From contig CAJBHE010000155.1 in assembly GCA_903952885.1 (NCBI GenBank), positions 1-13,704 of the forward strand: a DNA stretch of 13,704 nt. Direction: 5' to 3'. Source of the stretch: an uncultured Burkholderiales bacterium. GTDB taxonomy: Bacteria; Pseudomonadota; Gammaproteobacteria; Burkholderiales; Burkholderiaceae_C. The notes beneath the pieces are model-generated. The model was not told where the DNA came from. It made no database searches and saw only the letters and a list, made by a program, of their open reading frames with translations. The position numbers and the translations under genes were made by a program. This document shows, piece after piece, positions 1 to 7,133 of this stretch. Position 1 is the stretch's first letter; every line of letters starts with the position of its first letter.

Positions 1-488
1 CCGCCATGCGCGACCAGCACAATTTGTTCGCCCAGATGTTGGCTGGCCAGTTCATTCACGCACTGGCTGATGCGTTCGCGCAAAACCGTCAGTGACTCGC
101 CGCCAGACGGGGCCCAGTGCGGGTCTCGGTCGCGCCAAAGCTTGCACTCATGGGCGTGTTCGGTTTCTATTTCCGTCCAAGTCTTGCCTTGTAAGTGGCC
201 AAAGTGGCGCTCGCGTAATTGCAGGTGCGGGGTGATTTGCGCCGGCGTGGGTGTGTGTGCTGCTAGCCGTGCGGGGGCGTTGGCAATCGCTTGTGCGGTG
301 TCGAATGCGCGCTGCAGGTCGCTGCTGTAAATGGCGTGAATGGGTTCTTCTGCCAAGGCGTGGCCCACGCGCTCGGCTTGCCAGCGGCCTGTTTCGTTCA
401 GGTCAATGTTGATGTGCCCTTGGATGCGGGTGGCCACATTCCATGGGGTTTCTCCGTGGCGGATGGCGAGAATTCGGGTGGCTTGCAT
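1..488 (-). CDS. Histidine phosphatase family protein (phosphoglycerate mutase-like), 3' end outside window
   Basis: This gene runs off the left edge; 162 codons are visible from an ATG at 488 (minus strand). The N-terminus carries the family signature R10-H11-G12-E13, where His11 is the phospho-accepting histidine. The visible part ends at V-A-H161-G, the second conserved histidine of the fold, so roughly the last quarter is missing. A conserved arginine (R60, in the SSDLQRA segment) and Glu92 (LRERHFG segment) fit cofactor-independent phosphoglycerate mutase or CobC/GpmB-like phosphatases. The substrate cannot be told from sequence; generic annotation as a histidine phosphatase is safest. 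It is cytosolic, with no signal peptide. It is divergent from the TetR gene at 566 with 77 bases between them, so it may share that control region. No strong Shine-Dalgarno sequence precedes the ATG. Confidence 0.88.
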   Translation of the reverse strand, partial: MQATRILAIRHGETPWNVATRIQGHINIDLNETGRWQAERVGHALAEEPIHAIYSSDLQRAFDTAQAIANAPARLAAHTPTPAQITPHLQLRERHFGHLQGKTWTEIETEHAHECKLWRDRDPHWAPSGGESLTVLRERISQCVNELASQHLGEQIVLVAHG

Positions 489-521
489 AGGGGTTTAGTT
501 TAAAGATTCAAAATCATGCAA

Positions 522-541
522 AATAGCACGACCGTTCTTTT
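522..541. promoter_or_regulatory. Probable TetR operator (imperfect dyad) in the divergent intergenic region
   Basis: The core AGcACGacCGTtCT at 525-538 is an inverted repeat with five of seven half-site positions symmetric. Counting the flanks 522-541, seven of ten positions pair. It is centred about 34 bases before the TetR ATG at 566. TetR-family repressors typically bind a dyad of this size near their own promoter, so autorepression and control of the downstream acyl-CoA genes is the natural reading. No consensus -35/-10 pair is convincing here. The assignment is inference from position and symmetry. Confidence 0.5.
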
Positions 542-565
542 ATAGATCTTCCTCACAAGTTCCGC

Positions 566-1252
566 ATGACCGCCACGCGCAAAACTGAAGCTTCTGAAAG
601 CAAGGCCTTGCAAAAAGGCCAGCAAACCAAAGCCGCCATTGTTGACGCTGCTTTGGGCTTGGCCACGCAAATTGGTTTAGAAGGCTTGAGCATTGGCGCC
701 TTGGCCGAAGTGGCACGCATGAGCAAGTCGGGCGTGTTTGCCCACTTTGGGTCGCGAGAAGAGCTGCAAATTTCGGTGGTGCGCGAATATCACGCGCGCT
801 TTGAAGCCGAGGTGTTTTTGCCCATTTTGCAAGCCGAGCGCGGCTTGCCACGTTTGCGTCAGTTGTTTGCCAACTGGACCAAGCGCACCTCAGCTGAGAT
901 TGATTCGGGTTGCCTCTACATCAGCGGTGCGGCCGAGTTTGACGACCGCCCTGGCCCTGTGCGCGACGCTCTGGCCAGCTCGGTCAAAACTTGGCTCGCT
1001 GCGGTGCATCGCACGGTGGTGCAAGCGCGCGAAGAGGGCCACTTAGCCGCTCATATGGATCCAGAGCAAATGGTGTTCGAGTTGCACGGCCTCATCTTGG
1101 CCTTGCAATACGAAGCTCGGTTTTTGCGTTCGTCCAAATCGTTGGCGCGCACCCTCAAAGGATTTGAAAACATCTTGCTGCGTTACGGCGCGAGCGATGT
1201 TGCCCCAGTGATTCAAACAAGCGCTAAGCGCACCACATCAACCAAAAAATAA
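566..1252 (+). CDS. TetR/AcrR-family transcriptional regulator
   Basis: The product is 228 residues, usual for the family. Residues about 21-66 form the TetR DNA-binding domain: a first helix (TKAAIVDAALGLATQIG), then the helix-turn-helix (LSIGALAEVARMSKSGVFAHF), ending in the characteristic F-x-H-F-x-S-R-E-E-L segment. The C-terminal helical ligand domain is not specific enough to name a ligand. The gene heads a same-strand run of acyl-CoA genes, and its stop codon overlaps the Shine-Dalgarno sequence of the next gene (TAAGGAGA at 1250-1257), so it is very likely co-transcribed with them. An acyl-CoA or fatty-acid effector is inferred from this context. The dyad at 522-541 is its likely operator. 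The ATG at 566 has no strong ribosome site. Confidence 0.92.
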   Translation: MTATRKTEASESKALQKGQQTKAAIVDAALGLATQIGLEGLSIGALAEVARMSKSGVFAHFGSREELQISVVREYHARFEAEVFLPILQAERGLPRLRQLFANWTKRTSAEIDSGCLYISGAAEFDDRPGPVRDALASSVKTWLAAVHRTVVQAREEGHLAAHMDPEQMVFELHGLILALQYEARFLRSSKSLARTLKGFENILLRYGASDVAPVIQTSAKRTTSTKK

Positions 1253-1264
1253 GGAGATACCACC

Positions 1265-3061
1265 ATGCCCAGCTACACCCCACCTCTGCGCGATATGCAA
1301 TTTGTGCTGCACGAAGTGCTGCACGTCACCGATGACTTGAAGCAAATGCCCAAGCACGCCGACATGGATGCCGACACGATTTCGGCGGTGTTGGAAGAGG
1401 GCGGCAAGTTTGCGGCTGAGGTGATCTTCCCGCTCAACCAAGTGGGCGACGAACAAGGCTGCACGCTCAACCGCGACACGCACGACGTCAAAACTCCCGA
1501 TGGCTTCAAGGCTGCCTATGCGCAATACGTGCAAGGCGGCTGGCCCGCTTTGAGTGCCGACCCTGCGTACGGAGGCCAAGGTTTGCCCATCGTGGTGAAC
1601 CAGTGCTTTTATGAAATGCTCAACAGCGCCAACCAAGCGTGGACCATGTATCCGGGCCTCACGCACGGCGCATATGAGGCGTTGCACGTTCACGGCAGCG
1701 ATGCGCAAAAAGCGCTTTACTTGCCCAAGCTCACCAGCGGTGAGTGGACGGGCACCATGTGTTTGACCGAGCCGCATTGCGGCACTGATCTGGGCCTATT
1801 GCGTACCAAGGCAGAGCCACAAGCCGATGGCACGTACCGGATCACTGGCAACAAAATCTTCATCAGCGCGGGCGAGCACGATCTGGTGAGCAACATCGTG
1901 CATTTGGTGTTGGCACGTTTGCCCGATGCACCGGCTGGCAGCAAAGGCATCAGCCTGTTTGTGGTGCCCAAGTTTCATGTCAACGCCGATGGCAGCGTGG
2001 GCGAGCGCAATGGCATTTACTGTGGCGGCTTAGAGCACAAGATGGGTATTCACGGCAATGCCACCTGCCAAATGGTGCTGGACGGCGCAGTGGGCACGAT
2101 GGTGGGGCAAGCCAACAAAGGCTTGGCGGCTATGTTTGTGATGATGAACGCCGCCCGCGTTGGCGTGGGCATACAGTCGTTGGGATTGACCGAAGTGGCT
2201 TACCAAAACGCGGTGTCCTATGCCAAAGACCGCATTCAGTCGCGCAGCCTGACGGGTGCGAAAGACCCTAGCAAACCTGCCGATAGCATCTTGGTCCACC
2301 CCGATGTGCGCAAGATGCTGCTCACAGCCAAGGCCTATGCCGAAGGCGGCCGAGCACTGGCATTATATTGCGCCCTGCTGATTGACCGCGAACTGAGTCA
2401 CCCCGACGAAGCGGTGCGTGCCGAATCGGCCGAGCAGGTGGCCTTGCTCACGCCCATCGTGAAAGCTTTCATCACCGACAACGCGTGGACGGCCACATCG
2501 TCATGCATGCAGGTGTTCGGCGGCCACGGCTTCATCCGTGAGTGGGGCATGGAGCAATATGTGCGTGATGCCCGCATCAACATGATTTATGAAGGCACCA
2601 ACACCATCCAAAGCTTGGATTTGCTGGGCCGCAAGGTGTTGGGCAACCAAGGTGCGTCGCTCAAGAAGTTTGGCAAGCTCATTGCCCAGCTGGTGGCCGA
2701 TGCGCAAGGCGACGAGGACATGGCTGAGTTCATCAACCCGCTGGCCAAGTTGGGCCAACAGATGACACAGTTCACAGGTGAGATTGGCTACAAAGCTTTG
2801 GAAAACGCCGACGAAGTGGGCGCTGCAGCCGTGGACTACCTGCGCGTGGCGGGCCATTTGGTGTTTGGATACTTCTGGGCGCGCATGGCCAAAGTGGCGT
2901 TGCAAAAAATCGCAGAAGGCAACCGCGACCCCTTCTACCAAGCCAAGTTGCAAACCGGACGCTTTTACTTTGCAAAGCTGTTTCCAGAAACCGCATCGCT
3001 CATGCTCACCGCACGCGCAGGATCTGATGTGCTGATGGAGACAGAGGCCGTGTTTGCCTGA
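1265..3061 (+). CDS. Acyl-CoA dehydrogenase, large (about 600-residue) DmdC/AcdA-like type
   Basis: The product is 598 residues, longer than classical acyl-CoA dehydrogenases (about 380) and typical of the subfamily with an extra C-terminal domain to which 3-methylmercaptopropionyl-CoA dehydrogenase DmdC belongs. Visible landmarks are the flavin/substrate segment M165-CLTEPHCGTDLG and the catalytic-base motif Y-E443-G-T-N followed by TIQSLDLLGRKVLG. It would transfer electrons from an acyl-CoA through FAD to electron transfer flavoprotein, making a 2-enoyl-CoA in the cytosol. The start is well fixed by AAGGAGA at 1251-1257, seven bases before the ATG. The true chain length or substrate is unknown; homologues are often labelled DmdC automatically, and nothing else in the window (no DmdA, DmdB or DmdD) supports DMSP metabolism. 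The TetR partner and the enoyl-CoA gene downstream support a role in acyl-CoA oxidation. Confidence 0.93.
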   Translation: MPSYTPPLRDMQFVLHEVLHVTDDLKQMPKHADMDADTISAVLEEGGKFAAEVIFPLNQVGDEQGCTLNRDTHDVKTPDGFKAAYAQYVQGGWPALSADPAYGGQGLPIVVNQCFYEMLNSANQAWTMYPGLTHGAYEALHVHGSDAQKALYLPKLTSGEWTGTMCLTEPHCGTDLGLLRTKAEPQADGTYRITGNKIFISAGEHDLVSNIVHLVLARLPDAPAGSKGISLFVVPKFHVNADGSVGERNGIYCGGLEHKMGIHGNATCQMVLDGAVGTMVGQANKGLAAMFVMMNAARVGVGIQSLGLTEVAYQNAVSYAKDRIQSRSLTGAKDPSKPADSILVHPDVRKMLLTAKAYAEGGRALALYCALLIDRELSHPDEAVRAESAEQVALLTPIVKAFITDNAWTATSSCMQVFGGHGFIREWGMEQYVRDARINMIYEGTNTIQSLDLLGRKVLGNQGASLKKFGKLIAQLVADAQGDEDMAEFINPLAKLGQQMTQFTGEIGYKALENADEVGAAAVDYLRVAGHLVFGYFWARMAKVALQKIAEGNRDPFYQAKLQTGRFYFAKLFPETASLMLTARAGSDVLMETEAVFA

Positions 3062-3096
3062 GTGGCAATATTGATGAATTCGAGTAAATTAAAACC

Positions 3097-3549
3097 ATGA
3101 CACACATACACTTTTTCAAAACCCTCGCGTGCTTGGCCCTGTTGGCCGCAGGTAGCAGCTTTGCGCAAATGACGCCTGTGGGCACTTGGCACTCAATTGA
3201 CGACAAAACCGGTGAGGCGAAAGCCGAAATCCAGATCGTGGAGAAAGACGGTTCACTCAGCGGGCGCGTGGTCAAGTCGCTCCGCAACGACCCCAATGCA
3301 CAGAAAACTTGCGACGACTGCAAGGATGATCGCAAAGGTCAAGTCATCATTGGCATGGAAATCATCCGTGGCGTGAAGCCTGATGCTTCGAGCGAGAACC
3401 TTTGGGCCAGTGGCGGCAAAATTTTGGACCCAGAAAACGGCAAGGACTACACCGTCAAAATGGTGCCGCAAGAGGGCGGCAAAAAGCTGCAAGTGCGAGG
3501 CTATATTGGCCCCTTCTACCGCACCCAAGTTTGGCTGCGCGCCCAGTAA
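3097..3549 (+). CDS. Secreted DUF2147-family protein
   Basis: The product is 150 residues. The first 23 form a clear Sec signal peptide: a hydrophobic core (LACLALLAAGSS) and a likely cut after SFA-Q, so it should be periplasmic or exported. The mature part has the DUF2147 pattern: an N-terminal VGTWHSIDDKTGEAKAEIQI strand segment, a C72-D-D-C75 pair followed by KGQVIIGMEIIRG, and a C-terminal beta-rich end (LQVRGYIGPFYRTQVWLR). The family is thought to be a small beta-barrel, lipocalin-like fold. Its function is unknown, and the cysteines could form a disulfide. It sits 35 bases after the dehydrogenase and 11 bases before the crotonase, so it is probably in the same operon, which is odd for an exported protein among cytosolic acyl-CoA enzymes. 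Confidence 0.85.
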   Translation: MTHIHFFKTLACLALLAAGSSFAQMTPVGTWHSIDDKTGEAKAEIQIVEKDGSLSGRVVKSLRNDPNAQKTCDDCKDDRKGQVIIGMEIIRGVKPDASSENLWASGGKILDPENGKDYTVKMVPQEGGKKLQVRGYIGPFYRTQVWLRAQ

Positions 3550-3560
3550 TTAGGATTGAT

Positions 3561-4325
3561 ATGACAGAAATTTTGAGCCACATCGATGCCGGTGTGATGA
3601 CCTTGACGTTCAACCGCGTCGACAAAAAGAACTCCCTCACTGCGGCGATGTACACCGCTTTGGCCGATGCCGTGACGCAAGCTGAGCGCAACCCAGAGGT
3701 GCGCGTGCTGGTGTTCCAGGGTCACGAAACCGTATTTTGTGCGGGCAACGACATTGCTGATTTTTTGAATAACCCGCCCTCAACGCCAGATGCGCCTGTG
3801 TTTCGCTTGCTGCGCAGCATGGCGGCGTTTCCCAAGCCCGTGTTGGCTGCGGTGGCTGGCCCAGCTGTGGGCATTGGCACCACGCTGCTGTTTCATTGCG
3901 ACTTGGTTTATGCGGGCGACAACGCGGCGTTTGCCATGCCGTTTGTCAACCTCGGCGTATGCCCCGAAGCCGCATCGAGTTTGCTAGCGCCGCAAATGAT
4001 GGGTTATCACCGCGCCGCTGAAGCGCTGTTGTTGGGTGAGCCGTTCATGGCGGAAGCCGCTTTGGAAATTGGCTTGGTCAACCGCGTGTTGCCGCCTACC
4101 GAAGTGAACAGCTACGTGCAAGTGCAAGCGCGCAAGCTGGCTGCTAAGCCGCTGTCGTCATTGCTCGAAACCAAGCGTTTGATGAAAGCGGGTCAAGCGG
4201 CACTGGTGCAACAACAAATGAACGAAGAAGCCGCTTCGTTTGGTCGCATGCTGACCGAGCCCGCCGCCAAAGAAGCATTTGGCGCGTTCATGGAAAAACG
4301 CAAGCCTGACTTTTCTAAGCTTTGA
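3561..4325 (+). CDS. Enoyl-CoA hydratase/isomerase family protein, probably an isomerase-type crotonase
   Basis: The product is 254 residues from the ATG at 3561, preceded by TAGGA at 3551-3555; a longer in-frame opening upstream only overlaps the DUF2147 gene. Crotonase landmarks are F59-C-A-G-N-D64 (first oxyanion-hole segment) and G100-PAVGIGTTLLFHCDLVYAG (second). Aligned by eye with rat mitochondrial crotonase (ALGGGCELAMMCD, GQPEILLGTIPGAGG), the two hydratase glutamates (144 and 164) fall on Thr108 and Phe128. Instead Glu136 in NLGVCPEAASS occupies the place of the single catalytic glutamate of yeast and peroxisomal delta3,delta2-enoyl-CoA isomerases. So double-bond isomerisation is more likely than hydration. 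This is an inference from motif alignment. Spacing to neighbours (11 and 12 bases) places it inside the acyl-CoA operon. Confidence 0.9.
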   Translation: MTEILSHIDAGVMTLTFNRVDKKNSLTAAMYTALADAVTQAERNPEVRVLVFQGHETVFCAGNDIADFLNNPPSTPDAPVFRLLRSMAAFPKPVLAAVAGPAVGIGTTLLFHCDLVYAGDNAAFAMPFVNLGVCPEAASSLLAPQMMGYHRAAEALLLGEPFMAEAALEIGLVNRVLPPTEVNSYVQVQARKLAAKPLSSLLETKRLMKAGQAALVQQQMNEEAASFGRMLTEPAAKEAFGAFMEKRKPDFSKL

Positions 4326-4337
4326 CTGACCCAAGGC

Positions 4338-4820
4338 ATGACGCAACCCAACCCCAGCCCTGTTGTGTTTGAGCCTGACTACCTCGAAGGCTTTCGCGAT
4401 ATCTACGAAGAAAAAATTGTTTTCAACAAAACACTGGGCCTAAAGTTGGTGAGCATCACCCCAGACGAAGTGGTGGCCCGCATCGACATGCGCCCAGAGC
4501 TGGTGGGGCATTTCGCCTACAACCGCATTCATGGTGGTGTGATCAGCGCGGTGTTGGATGCCATTGGCAGTGCGGCTGTGATGGCCTGCTTGGCCGCCAA
4601 ACACATGAAAGAACCACCTGCAGAACGTTTAGAACGCTTTGCCAAGCTGGGCACGATTGACTTGCGGGTGGACTATTTGCGCCCCGGCATTGGTGAGCAC
4701 TTCACCATCCATGCCCAAGCCTTGCGTGTGGGCTCGCGCGTCGGCACCTCGCGCATGGAGTTTCGCGGGCCTGATGGCACGCTCATGTCCACCGGCACGG
4801 GTGCCTACATCGTCTCTTGA
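4338..4820 (+). CDS. PaaI/YigI-like hotdog-fold thioesterase
   Basis: The product is 160 residues, a single hotdog domain. The typical signature is the segment NRIHGGVISAVLDAIGSAAV, with His65-Gly-Gly at the turn and Asp72 in the following long helix, as in PaaI and YigI-type acyl-CoA thioesterases. The central strand (IDLRVDYLRPG) and the C-terminal strand (GTLMSTGTGAYIVS) are also standard. It should hydrolyse a cytosolic acyl-CoA to free acid and CoA, with chain length unknown. It is 12 bases after the crotonase stop and is the last gene of the operon. The ribosome site is weak (AAGG at 4333-4336, too close to the ATG), so translation may depend on the upstream gene. Its stop codon is only three bases from the stop of the opposing gene. 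Confidence 0.88.
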   Translation: MTQPNPSPVVFEPDYLEGFRDIYEEKIVFNKTLGLKLVSITPDEVVARIDMRPELVGHFAYNRIHGGVISAVLDAIGSAAVMACLAAKHMKEPPAERLERFAKLGTIDLRVDYLRPGIGEHFTIHAQALRVGSRVGTSRMEFRGPDGTLMSTGTGAYIVS

Positions 4821-4823
4821 GGT

Positions 4824-5234
4824 TCAGTCTTTGGGGATGACGCGAGGCTTGCCTGCTTCGTCAATGGCCACGTAAGTGAGTGTGGCTTCGGTCACTTTCA
4901 TGTACTCACCTTGAGAGCTGAAACGCTCAGCAAACACTTCCACCTTCACGCTGATCGAGGTGTTGCCAATGCGCTGCACGCGTGAGAAAAAACTCAAGAT
5001 GTCACCCACCTTGACGGGGTGCTTGAAAATAAATTCATTCACCGCCACCGTCGCCATGCGTCCGCGCACATAACGCGCCGGCAGCACAGCACCCGCCAAG
5101 TCGACCTGCGCCATGACCCAGCCGCCAAAAATGTCACCGTTTTGGTTGCAGTCGGCAGGCATGGGGATGACCTTCAGTACCAACTCTTGATCGGTGGGCA
5201 AGGGGACGGCGTGAGGGTTCTGAGGGTTAGACAT
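4824..5234 (-). CDS. YciA-type acyl-CoA thioesterase
   Basis: The product is 136 residues from the ATG at 5234 (M-S-N-P-Q-N), close to the 130-155 usual for the YciA group. The conserved block N31-x-N-GDIFGGWVMAQVDLAGA is clear: Asp34 opens the helix and Asp45 matches the catalytic aspartate of Haemophilus YciA. The rest (VAVNEFIFKHPVKVGDILSFFSRV, then SISVKVEVFAER) is the hotdog core. It should be a broad-range cytosolic acyl-CoA thioesterase that protects the CoA pool. Two in-frame upstream ATGs (5264 and 5306) would add residues lacking family similarity and run into the ABC gene's start region, so 5234 is preferred. The gene is convergent with the PaaI gene and divergent from the ABC transporter. 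Confidence 0.87.
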   Translation of the reverse strand: MSNPQNPHAVPLPTDQELVLKVIPMPADCNQNGDIFGGWVMAQVDLAGAVLPARYVRGRMATVAVNEFIFKHPVKVGDILSFFSRVQRIGNTSISVKVEVFAERFSSQGEYMKVTEATLTYVAIDEAGKPRVIPKD

Positions 5235-5236
5235 AG

Positions 5237-5269
5237 GCACAATCGAAGAATTACTTTTTGGCATTGTGC
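5237..5269. repeat. 7-bp inverted repeat in the YciA / ABC transporter divergent promoter region
   Basis: GCACAAT at 5237-5243 is repeated in reverse as ATTGTGC at 5263-5269, with a 19-base spacer, filling most of the 38 bases between the two divergent start codons. It could be a regulatory site shared by both genes. An inverted repeat this short could arise by chance in a region this size, so the call is tentative. Confidence 0.25.
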
Positions 5270-5272
5270 AAC

Positions 5273-7087
5273 ATGCGTCATCACGCCCCTTCTTCTGAGC
5301 CCACACCTGCTGGGCAGCCTCAGCAACAACGCCCCGACAGTGAAACCATCCGACGTCTCTTGCCTTATTTATGGCAATACAAATGGCGAGTGGTTGCTGC
5401 GCTCAGTTTCATGGTGGGCGCTAAATTGGCGAACGTGAGCGTGCCTTTGCTGCTCAAAGAATTGATCGATGCCATGTCGTTCAAGCCCAACGACCCGATG
5501 GCTGTCATCGTGGTCCCCGTGTCCTTGCTGCTGGTGTATGGCGTGTTGCGTTTGTCGGTCTCGGCGTTCACCGAATTGCGCGAGTTGGTGTTTGCCAAAG
5601 CCACGCAAGGCGCGGCTAGGCAAATTGCATTGGAAACATTTCAGCACCTCCATGGTCTGAGTCTGCGGTTTCACTTAGAGCGTCAAACCGGTGGCATGAC
5701 GCGCGACATCGAGCGCGGCGTGCGTGGCATTGAGTCGCTGATTTCGTATTCGCTCTACAGCGTCGTGCCCACGCTGATCGAAGTGGCCTTGGTGCTGAGC
5801 ATCTTGGCGGTGAAGTTTGATGTGTGGTTTGCCGGCATTACCTTGACGGCGCTTGCGCTGTATATCGTATTCACAATTTTCGTGACCGAGTGGCGCACCC
5901 AGTACCGCCGCCAAGCCAATGAGTTTGATTCAGCCGCCCACACCAAAGCGGTGGACTCGTTGCTCAACTATGAGACGGTGAAGTACTTCAACAACGAGGC
6001 GTTTGAAGCCGCGCGTTATGACAAAAGCCTACAAGCCTTGCGTCGTGCGCGCTTGAAGGCGCAAACGTCTTTGTCTTTGCTCAACACGGGGCAACAGCTC
6101 ATCATCGCCGTGGCCTTGGTGGGTATGTTGTGGCGCGCCACGCAAGGCGTGGTGGAGGGCCGGATGACCTTGGGCGATTTGGTGATGATCAACGCCTTCA
6201 TGATTCAGCTCTATATCCCGCTCAACTTCTTGGGCGTGCTGTACCGCGAAATCAAGCAAAGCTTGACTGACTTAGACCGCATGTTCACGTTGCTTGAAAA
6301 GGAACGCGAAGTGGCTGACGCGGCCAATGCCTCGACGCTTAAGCTGAGCGGGCCACCGACGGTGAAGTTTGAATCGGTGGTGTTTGCCTACGAAGCCGAA
6401 CGCCCCATCTTGCACGGCATTAGCTTTGAAATTCCAGCGGGCAAAACCGTGGCGGTGGTGGGACCTTCGGGCTCTGGCAAATCCACCTTGGCGCGTTTGT
6501 TATTTCGCTTTTACGACGTGGGCAGTGGCGCGATCACCATCAACGGGCAAGACATTCGCCAAGTCACGCAAGGCAGCGTGCGTCGAGCCATGGGCATCGT
6601 GCCGCAAGACACGGTGCTGTTCAACGACACCGTGCGCTACAACATCGCCTATGGACGCACGGATGCGACTGAGGCAGAGGTGGAGCAAGCCGCAAAGGCT
6701 GCGCACATTCACGACTTCATTTCCGCCACACCCAAAGGCTACGACACGATGGTGGGTGAGCGTGGTTTGAAGTTGTCGGGTGGTGAGAAGCAACGCGTGG
6801 CGATTGCGCGCACCTTGCTGAAGAATCCACCGATTGTGATTTTTGACGAAGCCACTTCGGCGTTGGACAGTGCCAATGAGCGTGCGATTCAAGCCGAGCT
6901 GCAAAGCGCTGCGCAGAATAAAACCACGTTGGTGATTGCGCACCGTTTATCGACCGTGGTGGATGCGCATGAGATTTTGGTCCTCGATGCGGGGCGCATT
7001 GTGGAGCGTGGTGCTCACTCTGATTTGCTGGCGCTGAATGGGCGGTATGCGCAGATGTGGGCATTGCAGCAGTCGTCTGAGGTTTGA
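5273..7087 (+). CDS. Atm1-type ABC exporter (half-transporter, fused membrane and ATPase domains)
   Basis: The product is 604 residues from the ATG at 5273; a TTG at 5258 in frame would add only five unlikely residues. About six membrane helices lie in residues 36-325, followed by an ATPase domain: Walker A G397-PSGSGKST, signature L501-SGGEKQR, Walker B IVIFD525-E526 and switch His557. The segment LLNYETVKYFNNE (230-242) is characteristic of the Atm1/HMT1 family, and the arginines in EWRTQYRRQAN and the N271-x-x-Q274 pair match glutathione-contacting positions of Novosphingobium Atm1. It should work as a homodimer in the inner membrane. Family members export glutathione conjugates or glutathione-bound metals or sulfur. 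No strong ribosome site is visible. MsbA is the main alternative but lacks the NYETVK segment. Confidence 0.9.
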   Translation: MRHHAPSSEPTPAGQPQQQRPDSETIRRLLPYLWQYKWRVVAALSFMVGAKLANVSVPLLLKELIDAMSFKPNDPMAVIVVPVSLLLVYGVLRLSVSAFTELRELVFAKATQGAARQIALETFQHLHGLSLRFHLERQTGGMTRDIERGVRGIESLISYSLYSVVPTLIEVALVLSILAVKFDVWFAGITLTALALYIVFTIFVTEWRTQYRRQANEFDSAAHTKAVDSLLNYETVKYFNNEAFEAARYDKSLQALRRARLKAQTSLSLLNTGQQLIIAVALVGMLWRATQGVVEGRMTLGDLVMINAFMIQLYIPLNFLGVLYREIKQSLTDLDRMFTLLEKEREVADAANASTLKLSGPPTVKFESVVFAYEAERPILHGISFEIPAGKTVAVVGPSGSGKSTLARLLFRFYDVGSGAITINGQDIRQVTQGSVRRAMGIVPQDTVLFNDTVRYNIAYGRTDATEAEVEQAAKAAHIHDFISATPKGYDTMVGERGLKLSGGEKQRVAIARTLLKNPPIVIFDEATSALDSANERAIQAELQSAAQNKTTLVIAHRLSTVVDAHEILVLDAGRIVERGAHSDLLALNGRYAQMWALQQSSEV

Positions 7088-7133
7088 GCACCTGCTGTTT
7101 TCATTCTTCGGTTTTTGCATTTGAAGTTACAGC

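Noticed and set aside
1265..3061. Firm assignment of the dehydrogenase as DmdC in DMSP degradation
   Set aside because: No other DMSP gene is present in the window, and the family is used broadly for other acyl-CoAs.
1238..3061. Long antisense open frames within the dehydrogenase and other genes
   Set aside because: They are typical by-products of high-G+C codon use on the opposite strand, with no family-like sequence or ribosome sites.
3402..3560. In-frame extension of the crotonase gene upstream of 3561
   Set aside because: It overlaps the DUF2147 gene in another frame, has no crotonase similarity, and the ATG at 3561 has its own ribosome site and a family-like N-terminus.
5235..5306. Longer start for the YciA-type gene (ATG at 5264 or 5306)
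   Set aside because: The added residues are not family-like and would run across the divergent ABC gene start; 5234 gives the usual length.
5273..7087. MsbA lipid flippase, because lipid A acyltransferase genes lie nearby
   Set aside because: The NYETVKYFNNE segment and the arginine and Asn/Gln positions are those of the Atm1 family, and metK separates it from the acyltransferases.
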